This document shows, piece after piece, positions 1-9,167 of a stretch of 64,000 bases of DNA. Within the stretch, counting starts at the first letter, position 1; every line of letters starts with the position of its first letter. A program made the position numbers and the translations under genes. The notes below the pieces were generated by a model. The model saw only the letters and a program-made list of their open reading frames with translations, did not search any database and had not been told where the DNA came from. Source of the stretch: Lachnospiraceae bacterium (GTDB lineage Bacteria > Bacillota > Clostridia > Lachnospirales > Lachnospiraceae); assembly GCA_030825115.1 (NCBI GenBank), contig JAPJQL010000017.1:1-64000 (forward strand), in the 5' to 3' direction.

Positions 1-61
1 ATTTAGTATAGTATTTAGAGTAATATGGAAATACCGGCAGAAGCCGGAAAGGAGAAGCGGT

Positions 62-1075
62 ATGATTAAAATAGCAGTGGATGCTATGGGCGGTGACAAC
101 GCACCTTTTGAGATCGTAAAAGGCGCAGTGGATGCCGTTTCAAAGCGGAGCGATATCCAGGTATTGCTGGTAGGTCAGGAGGATGTCGTAAAGCAGGAGC
201 TTCAGAAGAACTCCTACGGCGGGGATCAGATCCAGGTCGTTCCTGCGTCGGAAGTGATTGAGACGGAAGAGCCGCCGGTAAATGCAATCCGAAAAAAGAA
301 GGATTCCTCTATCGTGGTAGCGATGAATCTGGTGAAAAACGGAGAAGCAGATGCATTTGTATCCGCAGGCAGTTCCGGAGCCATCCTGGTAGGCGGACAG
401 GTTATCGTCGGCAGGATCAAGGGCGTGGAGCGGCCGCCGTTTGGAGCGCTCATCCCGACGGAGAAAGGCGTATCTCTTCTGCTTGACAGTGGTGCCAATG
501 TGGACGCAAGACCTGCTCATCTGGTACAGTTTGCACGCATGGGTTCTATTTATATGGAACATGTAATAGGTATTAGGGAACCCAGGGTAGGAATCGTCAA
601 TGTCGGCGCGGAGGAGGAGAAGGGCAACGCCCTTGTGAAGGAGACCTTCCCGTTGTTAAAGGCATGCGGCGATATCAATTTTACAGGCAGCATCGAGGCG
701 AGGGAGATCCCTCACGGCGGTGCCGATGTCATTGTGTGTGAGGCATTTACGGGCAATGTCATCTTAAAGCTTTATGAGGGTACCGGTGCAGCACTGATTG
801 GAATGGTGAAGAAGGGCATGATGACGAGTCTTCGCAGCAAGATTGGCGCATTGCTGGTAAAACCTGCTCTGAAAGAGACCTTGAAGGCATTTGATGCCAC
901 TCAGTACGGTGGAGCGCCGCTGCTGGGACTGAAGGGGTTGGTCGTAAAGACCCACGGTAGTGCAAAAGCGAATGAGGTAAGCAATTCCATCATCCAGTGT
1001 GTTACCTTCAAAGAGCAGAAGATTAATGAAAAAATAAAGGAGAGCCTGGAAGCCAAAGAACAGGCAAATAACTAA
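62..1075 (+). CDS. plsX: Phosphate acyltransferase PlsX
   Basis: Makes acyl-phosphate from acyl-ACP and phosphate, the first step of the PlsX/PlsY route to lysophosphatidic acid at the membrane. The 337-residue protein has the usual PlsX length and opens with the family motif AVDAMGGDNAP (residues 5-15). A ribosome binding site AAGGAG lies just before the ATG. acpP follows after 16 bp, so acyl donor and enzyme are probably co-expressed; the partner plsY is in this window at 32.1 kb. The upstream gene lies outside the window. Confidence 0.97.
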   Translation: MIKIAVDAMGGDNAPFEIVKGAVDAVSKRSDIQVLLVGQEDVVKQELQKNSYGGDQIQVVPASEVIETEEPPVNAIRKKKDSSIVVAMNLVKNGEADAFVSAGSSGAILVGGQVIVGRIKGVERPPFGALIPTEKGVSLLLDSGANVDARPAHLVQFARMGSIYMEHVIGIREPRVGIVNVGAEEEKGNALVKETFPLLKACGDINFTGSIEAREIPHGGADVIVCEAFTGNVILKLYEGTGAALIGMVKKGMMTSLRSKIGALLVKPALKETLKAFDATQYGGAPLLGLKGLVVKTHGSAKANEVSNSIIQCVTFKEQKINEKIKESLEAKEQANN

Positions 1076-1091
1076 AACAGGAGAGGGAATT

Positions 1092-1322
1092 ATGGAATTT
1101 GAGAAATTACAGAAAATTATTGCAGAGGTATTAAACATTGATGCGGAGGAAATCACTCCGGGCGCGACATTTGTAGATGACCTGGGCGCAGATTCACTTG
1201 ATATCTTTCAGATCATCATGGGCATCGAGGAGGAGTTCGATATCGAGATTCCTACCGAGGAGGCAGAGAAGATCGTATCTGTAGGAGATGCGGTAGAGCA
1301 GATCAAGAGCGCATTGAACTAG
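1092..1322 (+). CDS. acpP: Acyl carrier protein
   Basis: Carrier of growing acyl chains in fatty-acid and phospholipid synthesis. The 76-residue acidic protein has the phosphopantetheine site DDLGADSLD, with Ser35 the attachment residue. It sits between plsX and rnc as in most Firmicutes. A strong hairpin in the gap to rnc (1338-1374) may separate the expression of the two. Confidence 0.97.
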   Translation: MEFEKLQKIIAEVLNIDAEEITPGATFVDDLGADSLDIFQIIMGIEEEFDIEIPTEEAEKIVSVGDAVEQIKSALN

Positions 1323-1337
1323 ATTATAATTTCTGGC

Positions 1338-1374
1338 GGAAGGCTTAGTCTTTGGTGAAAAGGCTAAGCCTTCC
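1338..1374 (+). promoter_or_regulatory. Long hairpin between acpP and rnc, possible RNase III site
   Basis: GGAAGGCTTAGTCTTT pairs with AAAGGCTAAGCCTTCC as 16 continuous base pairs (one G-U) closing a five-base loop. No T-run follows, so it is not a typical terminator. It ends 23 bp before the rnc start and lies in the transcript. It could be a processing or stabilising element; RNase III cleavage is an inference from its position and helical length. Confidence 0.6.
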
Positions 1375-1397
1375 CATTAAATGAGAAGGAGAACTTT

Positions 1398-2093
1398 ATG
1401 AACCGAGATTTAAGTGAACTGGAGGCAAAGATTCAGTATCAGTTCCAGGATAAGAAGCTGTTTCGTCAGGCGCTGACCCACAGTTCGTTTGCCAATGAGC
1501 AGAGGCTGAACAAGCTTCAGTGCAACGAACGGCTGGAGTTTTTGGGTGATGCTGTGCTGGAGCTGGCATCCAGTGATTTTCTGTTCCACAAATATCCGCA
1601 AAAGCCGGAGGGGGAGCTGACTAAGATCCGCGCCAGCATTGTGTGTGAACCGACCCTGGCATACTGCGCTTCCGATCTTGACCTGGGAGCTTATCTGCTG
1701 CTTGGAAAGGGTGAGGAGGCAACCGGCGGCAGGGGGCGCAATTCTGTCGTTTCCGACGCTATGGAGGCACTCATAGGGGCAATCTATCTGGATGGTGGTT
1801 TTGCTAATGCAAAAGAGTTCATACACAGGTTTGTCCTGAACGATATCGAACACAAACAGCTCTTTTATGATAGCAAGACTATCCTGCAGGAGATGGTACA
1901 GGCGGCGGGGGAAGAGACCCTGCAGTATGAAATTTTAAAGGAAGAAGGACCGGACCACAACAAGACCTTTGAAGTGCGCGCCCTTCTGGGAGAAAAGGAA
2001 ATCGGCAGGGGGACCGGAAGGACCAAGAAGGCTGCGGAGCAGCTTGCGGCATACCGGGGCATCCTTTTGCTGAGGGAGACTGTATGTATTTAA
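1398..2093 (+). CDS. rnc: Ribonuclease III
   Basis: Cleaves double-stranded RNA in rRNA and mRNA maturation. The family signature NERLEFLGDAVL is at residues 43-54, carrying catalytic acidic residues, and a C-terminal double-stranded RNA binding domain occupies about residues 158-228. Length (231 aa) is normal. The start is set by GAGAAGGAG upstream of ATG. The 3' end overlaps smc by 10 bp, indicating translational coupling in the rnc-smc-ftsY operon. Confidence 0.97.
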   Translation: MNRDLSELEAKIQYQFQDKKLFRQALTHSSFANEQRLNKLQCNERLEFLGDAVLELASSDFLFHKYPQKPEGELTKIRASIVCEPTLAYCASDLDLGAYLLLGKGEEATGGRGRNSVVSDAMEALIGAIYLDGGFANAKEFIHRFVLNDIEHKQLFYDSKTILQEMVQAAGEETLQYEILKEEGPDHNKTFEVRALLGEKEIGRGTGRTKKAAEQLAAYRGILLLRETVCI

Positions 2094-5000
2094 AAAGTAT
2101 TGAGATTCAGGGATTCAAATCTTTTGCCAACAAGATCCTGTTCGAGTTCCACAACGGCATTACCGGCATTGTGGGACCAAACGGGAGCGGGAAAAGCAAT
2201 GTCGCGGACGCCGTCCGCTGGGTGCTGGGTGAGCAGCGTGTCAAGCAGCTTCGCGGCGGCAGCATGCAGGACGTCATCTTTTCCGGGACGGAGATGCGTA
2301 AGCCCCAGGGATTTGCCTATGTGGCGATCACGCTGGACAACTCCGACCACCAGCTTGCCATTGAGTACGATGAGGTGACGGTATCCAGACGTCTTTACCG
2401 TTCCGGCGAGAGTGAGTATATGATCAACGGCAGTTCCTGCCGCTTAAAGGATATCAATGAACTGTTTTACGATACCGGAATCGGCAAAGAAGGATATTCC
2501 ATCATCGGACAGGGACAGATTGACAAGATCTTGAGCGGAAAGCCGGAGGAGAGGCGGGAACTGTTCGACGAGGCGGCGGGGATTGTCAAGTTCAAGCGCC
2601 GCAAGACCATCGCCCAGAAGAAGCTGGAGGAAGAAAAACAGAACCTGGTCCGCGTCAGCGATATCCTGACAGAATTGGAAAAGCAGGTGGGTCCCCTGGC
2701 CCGGCAGTCTGAGGCGGCTAAAAAATACCTCAGCCTGAAGGAAGAACTGAAAACATATGATGTAAACCTGTTTTTGATGGAGACGGAGGGGATCCGGACC
2801 CAGATGGCGGAAGTCGCATCTAAGGAGAAGACGGTCTCCGGGGATTTGCAGGAATCCACCGCTCAGTCCGAGAAACTTAAGGAAGACTATGAACGGCTGG
2901 AGACGGAGTTAAACGAGCTGGATGCCCGGATCAATGAGAACAGGAGCCGGCTTGGCCAGGCAGAGATGTTAAAAGGCAATCTGGAAGGCCAGATCAACGT
3001 CTTAAACGAGCAGATCAATACGGAGCGGATGAACGCGGAGCACATCAATGCCAGGATCCGGTCCATCGAGACAGAGATAGAAGAAAAACAGGGCCAGATC
3101 ACCGCATATCAGACCGACAATGCGGGGATAGCCGAGGCAGCCGCCGAGAGCAGCAGAAGGCAGGAAGAGGCGGAGAAGAAGCTTTTCGACGATGACGAAC
3201 AGATCATGCTGCTGGACCAGAAGATTGAGGAGGCGAAGGCGGGCATCATCGCCGGTCTGAATGAGAAGGCATCTTTGAATGCCAGGGAACAGCGGTTTGA
3301 GGCGATGTTAGAGCAGGTACAGGTGCGCCGCTCCGAAGTCTGCCAGAAGCTTTTAAAATTTAAAAGTGATGAGTCGGTGCAGGATGAGCAGCTTCATATC
3401 GAGAAGAAGAAGCTGGCGGATGCAGAGGACAGGCTGTCAGAGCTGGAGACAGCGCAGACGGCGTGTGAGGCGGAGATCGTATCCTGCGAACAGGAAGTAA
3501 AACGCCTGACCCGCAATCTGAACGACAGGCATCAGGAATACCATACGGCATATACCCGCCTGGAATCGTTGAGAAACCTGGCGGAGCGGTACGAGGGCTA
3601 CGGCAACAGCATCCGCAGGGTGATGGAAGTCCGGGACCGGGTACGCGGGATCCACGGCGTGGTGGCAGATCTGGTGACGACAGATAAGAAGTATGAGACG
3701 GCGATCGAGACAGCGCTCGGCGGCAGCATCCAGAACGTGGTGACAGATTCTGAGCAGACGGCCAAGCAGCTGATCGAATACCTGAAAAAGAACAAATACG
3801 GAAGGGTGACCTTCCTTCCACTCACAAGCATCGGCCAGAAATCGGGATTTTCCCAAAAGGACGCGCTGAAGGAGCCGGGGGTCATCGGGCTTGCCAGCGA
3901 CCTGGTCCATGTAGATCCAAAGTACCAGGTTCTTGCGACGTACCTGCTGGGGCGTGTGGTGGTGGCGGATACCATCGACCATGCGGTCGCGCTGGCTAAA
4001 AAATTCAAATACACCCTGCGTATCGTCACGTTGGAAGGCGAGCTTTTGAGCGCAGGCGGTTCCATGACCGGCGGCGCGTTCAAAAATTCCAGCAACCTGC
4101 TCGGACGGAAACGTGAGATCGAAGAGCTGGAGGATGTATGTAAAAAGGCTCTTGTCTCCGTAGACAGGATTCAGGAGGAGCTGAACCTGAATGAAGGCAT
4201 CCTGGCGGAGAAGAAGGAAGAGCTGGAACAGATTAAAAATGACCGCCATGAGGCATCCCTGATACAAAATACGGTGCAGATGAATGTCAGCCAGTTGGAG
4301 GACAAGAAATCAGAGATCACCGAATCCTCCCAGGACCTTGTGCTGGAGAACAGCCAGTTGGAGGCCCAGATCCGGGAAATCGAGGAAAACAGGAGCAGTC
4401 TGGCGCGGGATACGGACGAACTGGTGCGAAAGAATGAACTGGCAAACCAGGAGATTGAGTCCATGAGCCGCCAGATGGAAGAAAAAAAGACAGTCAGGGA
4501 GGAATCGGCAAAACAGCTTGAGACCATCCGGCTGGAAGCGGCAGGCCTGAAACAGAAGGTGGATTTCGTGATGGAGAATATCCGCCGTGTGAAGGAAGAA
4601 ATCCGCAGACTCCGGGAAGAACTGTCCGGCCTGTCTGCCGGAACCGACGATTCCAACCTGGTCATCGAAGGGAAAAAGCAGGAGATTGAGCGCCTGAAGG
4701 AACTGATCGCACATGCTGCAAAGGAGAAAGCACAGCTTGATGTGCAGCTTGGCGGGCAGAGCGAACAGAGAGAGGCGATCACCGGGCAGCAGAAAGGATT
4801 TTTCAGGAGCCGGGAAGAGCTGACCGACCGCATCGCCCGCCTGGACAAAGAGCTGTTCCATCTCCAGAACCAGCGGGAGAAGCTGGAAGAAAAGATGGAA
4901 CACCATGTCAACTATATGTGGAATGAGTACGAACTGACCTACACCACGGCGGAGCCGCTGCGAAATCCTGAGCTGACCGTGCTTTCGGAGATACGCAGGC

Positions 5001-5644
5001 GGATTGAAGAATTAAAAGGCAGTATCCGTTCCCTTGGCAATGTCAATGTCAACGCGATCGAGGATTATAAAGAGGTGTCGGAGCGCTATGAGTTCATGAA
5101 AACTCAGCACGACGACCTGATCCAGGCAGAGGAGACGCTGCAGAAGATCATCGAAGAGCTGGATACCGGCATGAGGAAGCAGTTTGAAGAAAAGTTCAAA
5201 GCTATCCGGCAGGAATTTGACAAGGTGTTCAAAGAACTTTTTGGAGGCGGGCACGGTACGCTGGAGCTGATGGCGGATGAGGACATCCTGGAGGCGGGAA
5301 TCCAGATCATCTCCCAGCCGCCGGGAAAAAAGCTGCAGAATATGATGCAGCTCTCAGGCGGGGAGAAGGCCCTGACCGCGATCGCCCTGCTGTTTGCCAT
5401 TCAGAACCTGAAGCCGTCGCCGTTTTGTCTGCTGGATGAGATTGAGGCGGCGCTAGATGACAGCAACGTAGACCGGTTTGCCGGATACCTGCATAAGCTG
5501 ACGAAGAATACCCAGTTCATCGTGATCACCCACCGAAGAGGAACGATGGTCGCTTCCGACCGCCTCTACGGTATCACGATGCAGGAGAAGGGCGTTTCCA
5601 CCCTGGTATCCGTCAACCTGATAGAAGACCAACTGGACAAGTAA
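2084..5644 (+). CDS. smc: Chromosome segregation protein SMC
   Basis: Large ATPase that, with ScpA/ScpB, organises and segregates the chromosome. The 1186 residues show the Walker A motif GPNGSGKSN (31-39), two long coiled coils around a hinge (roughly 500-670), and the C-terminal ABC signature LSGGEKALTA (from 1090) with Walker B CLLDEIEAALDD (1115-1126). The start overlaps rnc. The gene is complete and ordinary; strong coiled-coil bias explains the many open frames on its opposite strand. Confidence 0.98.
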   Translation: MYLKSIEIQGFKSFANKILFEFHNGITGIVGPNGSGKSNVADAVRWVLGEQRVKQLRGGSMQDVIFSGTEMRKPQGFAYVAITLDNSDHQLAIEYDEVTVSRRLYRSGESEYMINGSSCRLKDINELFYDTGIGKEGYSIIGQGQIDKILSGKPEERRELFDEAAGIVKFKRRKTIAQKKLEEEKQNLVRVSDILTELEKQVGPLARQSEAAKKYLSLKEELKTYDVNLFLMETEGIRTQMAEVASKEKTVSGDLQESTAQSEKLKEDYERLETELNELDARINENRSRLGQAEMLKGNLEGQINVLNEQINTERMNAEHINARIRSIETEIEEKQGQITAYQTDNAGIAEAAAESSRRQEEAEKKLFDDDEQIMLLDQKIEEAKAGIIAGLNEKASLNAREQRFEAMLEQVQVRRSEVCQKLLKFKSDESVQDEQLHIEKKKLADAEDRLSELETAQTACEAEIVSCEQEVKRLTRNLNDRHQEYHTAYTRLESLRNLAERYEGYGNSIRRVMEVRDRVRGIHGVVADLVTTDKKYETAIETALGGSIQNVVTDSEQTAKQLIEYLKKNKYGRVTFLPLTSIGQKSGFSQKDALKEPGVIGLASDLVHVDPKYQVLATYLLGRVVVADTIDHAVALAKKFKYTLRIVTLEGELLSAGGSMTGGAFKNSSNLLGRKREIEELEDVCKKALVSVDRIQEELNLNEGILAEKKEELEQIKNDRHEASLIQNTVQMNVSQLEDKKSEITESSQDLVLENSQLEAQIREIEENRSSLARDTDELVRKNELANQEIESMSRQMEEKKTVREESAKQLETIRLEAAGLKQKVDFVMENIRRVKEEIRRLREELSGLSAGTDDSNLVIEGKKQEIERLKELIAHAAKEKAQLDVQLGGQSEQREAITGQQKGFFRSREELTDRIARLDKELFHLQNQREKLEEKMEHHVNYMWNEYELTYTTAEPLRNPELTVLSEIRRRIEELKGSIRSLGNVNVNAIEDYKEVSERYEFMKTQHDDLIQAEETLQKIIEELDTGMRKQFEEKFKAIRQEFDKVFKELFGGGHGTLELMADEDILEAGIQIISQPPGKKLQNMMQLSGGEKALTAIALLFAIQNLKPSPFCLLDEIEAALDDSNVDRFAGYLHKLTKNTQFIVITHRRGTMVASDRLYGITMQEKGVSTLVSVNLIEDQLDK

Positions 5645-5663
5645 AGATAGAGGAGGACAGCGT

Positions 5664-6599
5664 ATGGAAGAAAAGAAAAAAGGGTTTTTTGGGCGTCTGG
5701 TCGAAGGACTGACCAAGACAAGGGACAATATCGTGTCCGGCATGGACTCCATATTCAGCGGATTTTCGTCGATCGACGAGGATTTTTATGAAGAACTGGA
5801 AGAGACCCTGATCATGGGGGATCTGGGAATCCAGACTACGATGTCCATCATGGAAGATTTGAGAAAAAAGGTAAAGGAGCAGCATGTCAAGGAACCGGCC
5901 GAGTGCAGGCAGCTTCTGATCGACTCCATCAAAAGCCAGATGGATCTGGGCGAAAATGCCTATGAATTTGAGAACAGGACCTCTGTCGTGCTGGTCATCG
6001 GAGTCAACGGAGTCGGAAAGACAACTTCCGTAGGAAAGCTGGCGGGGCAGCTAAAGGACGATGGGAAAAAGGTGATCCTGGCGGCGGCAGATACCTTCCG
6101 TGCGGCGGCGATCGAGCAGCTCACGGAGTGGTCAAACCGCGCAGGGGTGGAACTCATCGCCCAGCAGGAAGGTTCTGACCCGGCTGCGGTCATCTACGAT
6201 GCGGTGGCGGCGGCAAAGTCCCGTCATGCGGACGTGCTGATCTGCGATACGGCAGGCAGGCTCCACAACAAGAAGAATCTCATGGAAGAATTAAAGAAGA
6301 TCAACCGGATCATCGACAAAGAGTACCCGGACGCATACCGGGAGACGCTGGTCGTCCTGGACGGGACCACCGGGCAAAATGCGCTGGCCCAGGCAAAGCA
6401 GTTTATGGAAGTGGCGGATATCACCGGCATCATACTGACGAAGCTGGACGGTACGGCAAAGGGCGGCATTGCGGTGGCGATCCAGGCAGAGCTTGGGATT
6501 CCGGTGAAGTATGTGGGGGTCGGCGAGAAGATCGACGACCTGCAGAAATTTAACTCCGGTGATTTTGTAAACGCGTTATTTAGCAACTCTAGAGGGTAA
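5664..6599 (+). CDS. ftsY: Signal recognition particle receptor FtsY
   Basis: Membrane-associated SRP receptor GTPase that pairs with Ffh (19.6 kb) to deliver nascent membrane proteins to Sec. The G1 loop GVNGVGKT is at residues 113-120, followed by the SRP-GTPase motifs DTFRAAAIEQL and DTAGR and the guanine-specificity motif TKLDG. The acidic N-terminal extension is short, as in Gram-positive FtsY. It follows smc by 19 bp. Confidence 0.97.
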   Translation: MEEKKKGFFGRLVEGLTKTRDNIVSGMDSIFSGFSSIDEDFYEELEETLIMGDLGIQTTMSIMEDLRKKVKEQHVKEPAECRQLLIDSIKSQMDLGENAYEFENRTSVVLVIGVNGVGKTTSVGKLAGQLKDDGKKVILAAADTFRAAAIEQLTEWSNRAGVELIAQQEGSDPAAVIYDAVAAAKSRHADVLICDTAGRLHNKKNLMEELKKINRIIDKEYPDAYRETLVVLDGTTGQNALAQAKQFMEVADITGIILTKLDGTAKGGIAVAIQAELGIPVKYVGVGEKIDDLQKFNSGDFVNALFSNSRG

Positions 6600-6624
6600 G
6601 GATAGCATAAAAGGGGAAACGATT

Positions 6625-7857
6625 ATGGAACAGGAATTGACATTAGAGAAATTTGAAGAAGCATATGAGGAAGTCGGCAAGGTTACTTCGGAGACGAAAC
6701 TGGTATACAGCGAATATTTTTCTGCCCAGACAGGAAACAAGGTTTATTTTAAGCCGGAGAATATGCAGTATACAGGCGCATATAAGGTGCGCGGGGCATA
6801 TTATAAGATCCATACGCTGAATGAAGAAGAAAAAGAAAAGGGGCTGATCACCGCATCTGCGGGAAACCATGCCCAGGGGGTTGCCTATGCGGCGAAGCTG
6901 GCGGGAATCAGGGCTACGATCGTCATGCCGACCACGACGCCTCTTATGAAGGTCAACCGTACCAGGAGCTACGGGGCTGAGGTGGTCCTTTACGGTGATG
7001 TCTTTGATGAAGCCTGTGACTATGCTTATCAGCTTGCCGACGAACATGGATATACCTTTGTCCACCCCTTCGACGACCTGGATGTGGCAACCGGACAGGG
7101 CACGATCGCGATGGAGATCATCAAGGAGCTGCCTACTGTGGATTATATCCTGGTGCCGATCGGCGGCGGCGGTCTCTGTACCGGGGTATCGACCCTTGCA
7201 AAGCTGTTGAATCCGAAGATCAAGGTCATCGGCGTGGAGCCGGCAGGGGCAAACTGTATGCAGGCGTCCTTAAAAGCGGGTGAGGTAGTTGCCCTGCCTT
7301 CTGTCAACACGATCGCAGACGGTACCGCAGTCAAGCGGCCGGGGGAAAAGCTGTTCCCTTATATAAAAGAAAATGTGGACGATATCATCACGGTGGAAGA
7401 TACGGAGCTGATCGTGGCATTCCTGGACATGGTTGAAAACCATAAGATGGTGGTAGAAAATTCCGGTCTTTTGACGGTGGCTGCCCTGAAGCATCTGAAC
7501 GTACAGAAAAAGAAGATCGTTTCCATCTTAAGCGGCGGGAACATGGATGTGATCACCATGTCCTCTGTCGTACAGCATGGCCTGATCCAGAGGGACCGTG
7601 TATTTACCGTATCGGTGCTTTTGCCGGACAAGCCGGGCGAGCTTGCCAAAGTATCGGCGCTGCTTGCCGGTGAGCGCGGCAATGTCATCAAGCTGGAGCA
7701 TAACCAGTTTATCAGCATCAACCGGAACGCTGCCGTAGAACTGCGGATCACCTTGGAGGCAGAGGGGACCGAGCACAAAAACCAGATCGTGGCCGCACTC
7801 AACAATGCGGGCTATCGCCCGAAGCTGGTAAAATCCAAAGGGACTTATACGGATTGA
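6625..7857 (+). CDS. ilvA: Threonine ammonia-lyase with ACT domain
   Basis: PLP enzyme that deaminates threonine to 2-oxobutyrate, feeding isoleucine synthesis or threonine catabolism. Lys54 in GAYKVRGAY is the expected PLP lysine, and GGGGLCTG (181-188) is the phosphate-binding loop. Residues about 325-405 form an ACT-like regulatory domain. The 410-residue form matches the TdcB/IlvA group common in Clostridia; which physiological role applies cannot be told from sequence. It is 25 bp after ftsY and may share its transcript. Confidence 0.9.
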   Translation: MEQELTLEKFEEAYEEVGKVTSETKLVYSEYFSAQTGNKVYFKPENMQYTGAYKVRGAYYKIHTLNEEEKEKGLITASAGNHAQGVAYAAKLAGIRATIVMPTTTPLMKVNRTRSYGAEVVLYGDVFDEACDYAYQLADEHGYTFVHPFDDLDVATGQGTIAMEIIKELPTVDYILVPIGGGGLCTGVSTLAKLLNPKIKVIGVEPAGANCMQASLKAGEVVALPSVNTIADGTAVKRPGEKLFPYIKENVDDIITVEDTELIVAFLDMVENHKMVVENSGLLTVAALKHLNVQKKKIVSILSGGNMDVITMSSVVQHGLIQRDRVFTVSVLLPDKPGELAKVSALLAGERGNVIKLEHNQFISINRNAAVELRITLEAEGTEHKNQIVAALNNAGYRPKLVKSKGTYTD

Positions 7858-7875
7858 CCGGAGGCGGGATGAGCG

Positions 7876-9132
7876 ATGGAAATCTACGAATGGAAAAGTC
7901 CTTTGGGGAAGAATATCCACTATTTTATAAAATGGACTCTGATATCTGTGCTGACCGGCATCGTCGCCGGTCTGATCGGAACGGCGTTCGGACATGGCGT
8001 CTTATGGTCTACCGGAATCTGGCGGGCAAACCACTGGACCCTGTTTCTGATGCCGCTTGCCGGCCTTTTCATCGTCTGGCTCTACCGGATCAGTAAAGAG
8101 GAGAAGAACCGGGGAACGAATATGGTGATCGAATCCATCTATTCCGGCGAGGAGATCAGCGTCAGGACAGGACCGCTCATCTTCTTGTCGACGATCCTGA
8201 GCCACCTGGTCAGCGCATCTGCGGGAAAGGAAGGAGCTGCGCTCCAGCTTGGCGGAAGCCTGGGAAATCTGATCGGCAAGGTCATCCGTCTGGATGAGAA
8301 GGATAAGAAGATCGCGGTGATGTGCGGGATGAGCGCCTGCTTTGCGGCGGTTTTTGGAACGCCGCTGGCTGCGGGAGTGTTCTCGATGGAAGTGATCAGC
8401 ATCGGCGTCATGTATTATGCGGCTCTGGTGCCCTGTCTGTTCGCCTCCTTTATCGGGGCGGGCATATCCGGCAGGCTGGGGCTTATGCCGGAACACTATG
8501 AGATTGGGGAGATCCTCCCGTTTGGGCTGCAGGGGGCCGGGATCGCCATACTGTTAGGCATGGCATGTGCGGCAGTCGGCATCCTTTTATGTGTATCCCT
8601 GCACCGCAGCGGTCATCTTTACATGAAGTTTTTTCCGAATCCCTATATCCGTGTGGTGGCAGGCAGCGCAATTTTTATTGCCCTGACATTGATGTTTCAC
8701 GACAGGAGTTACAACGGCGGCGGTCTGCATCTGATCGAACGCTGTTTTGACGGGGAGGGCGTGCCATATTATGCATTTTTGTTAAAGATCCTGTTTACTT
8801 CTGTGGCGCTGGGAGCGGGATTCCGCGGCGGTGAGATCGTGCCGACCCTGTGTACCGGAGCTGCGCTGGGATATACCATAGCCTCTCTCGTGGGACTTCC
8901 GGTGGGGCTGTGTTCGGCTGTGGGGATGGTATCGTTATTTGTCAGCGTGACCAACTGTCCGGTGTCCACGGTACTGATGGCATTTGAGCTGTTTGGATTT
9001 GAGGCAATGCCCTATTTTTCCATAGCGATCGCCGTGAGCTTTACCCTGTCCGGTTATTACGGGCTGTACAGCAGCCAGAAATTTGTATATTCCAAGATAC
9101 GGACGGAATATATCAACCGAAAATCCAACTAA
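7876..9132 (+). CDS. ClC-family chloride channel/transporter
   Basis: Multi-pass membrane protein (about ten hydrophobic helices over 418 aa) of the voltage-gated chloride channel family. The selectivity-filter motif appears as SAGKEGAALQLG, with Glu119 at the position of the gating glutamate, and a later GGEIVPTLCTGA corresponds to the GxFxP region. The gating Glu suggests an H+/anion exchanger rather than a pure channel, but the ion (chloride or fluoride) is not determined. GGAGG 11 bases upstream supports the ATG at 7876. Confidence 0.87.
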   Translation: MEIYEWKSPLGKNIHYFIKWTLISVLTGIVAGLIGTAFGHGVLWSTGIWRANHWTLFLMPLAGLFIVWLYRISKEEKNRGTNMVIESIYSGEEISVRTGPLIFLSTILSHLVSASAGKEGAALQLGGSLGNLIGKVIRLDEKDKKIAVMCGMSACFAAVFGTPLAAGVFSMEVISIGVMYYAALVPCLFASFIGAGISGRLGLMPEHYEIGEILPFGLQGAGIAILLGMACAAVGILLCVSLHRSGHLYMKFFPNPYIRVVAGSAIFIALTLMFHDRSYNGGGLHLIERCFDGEGVPYYAFLLKILFTSVALGAGFRGGEIVPTLCTGAALGYTIASLVGLPVGLCSAVGMVSLFVSVTNCPVSTVLMAFELFGFEAMPYFSIAIAVSFTLSGYYGLYSSQKFVYSKIRTEYINRKSN

Positions 9133-9167
9133 ACAATATTTTCAGTGAGAACGAAGGAGTTAATCAT

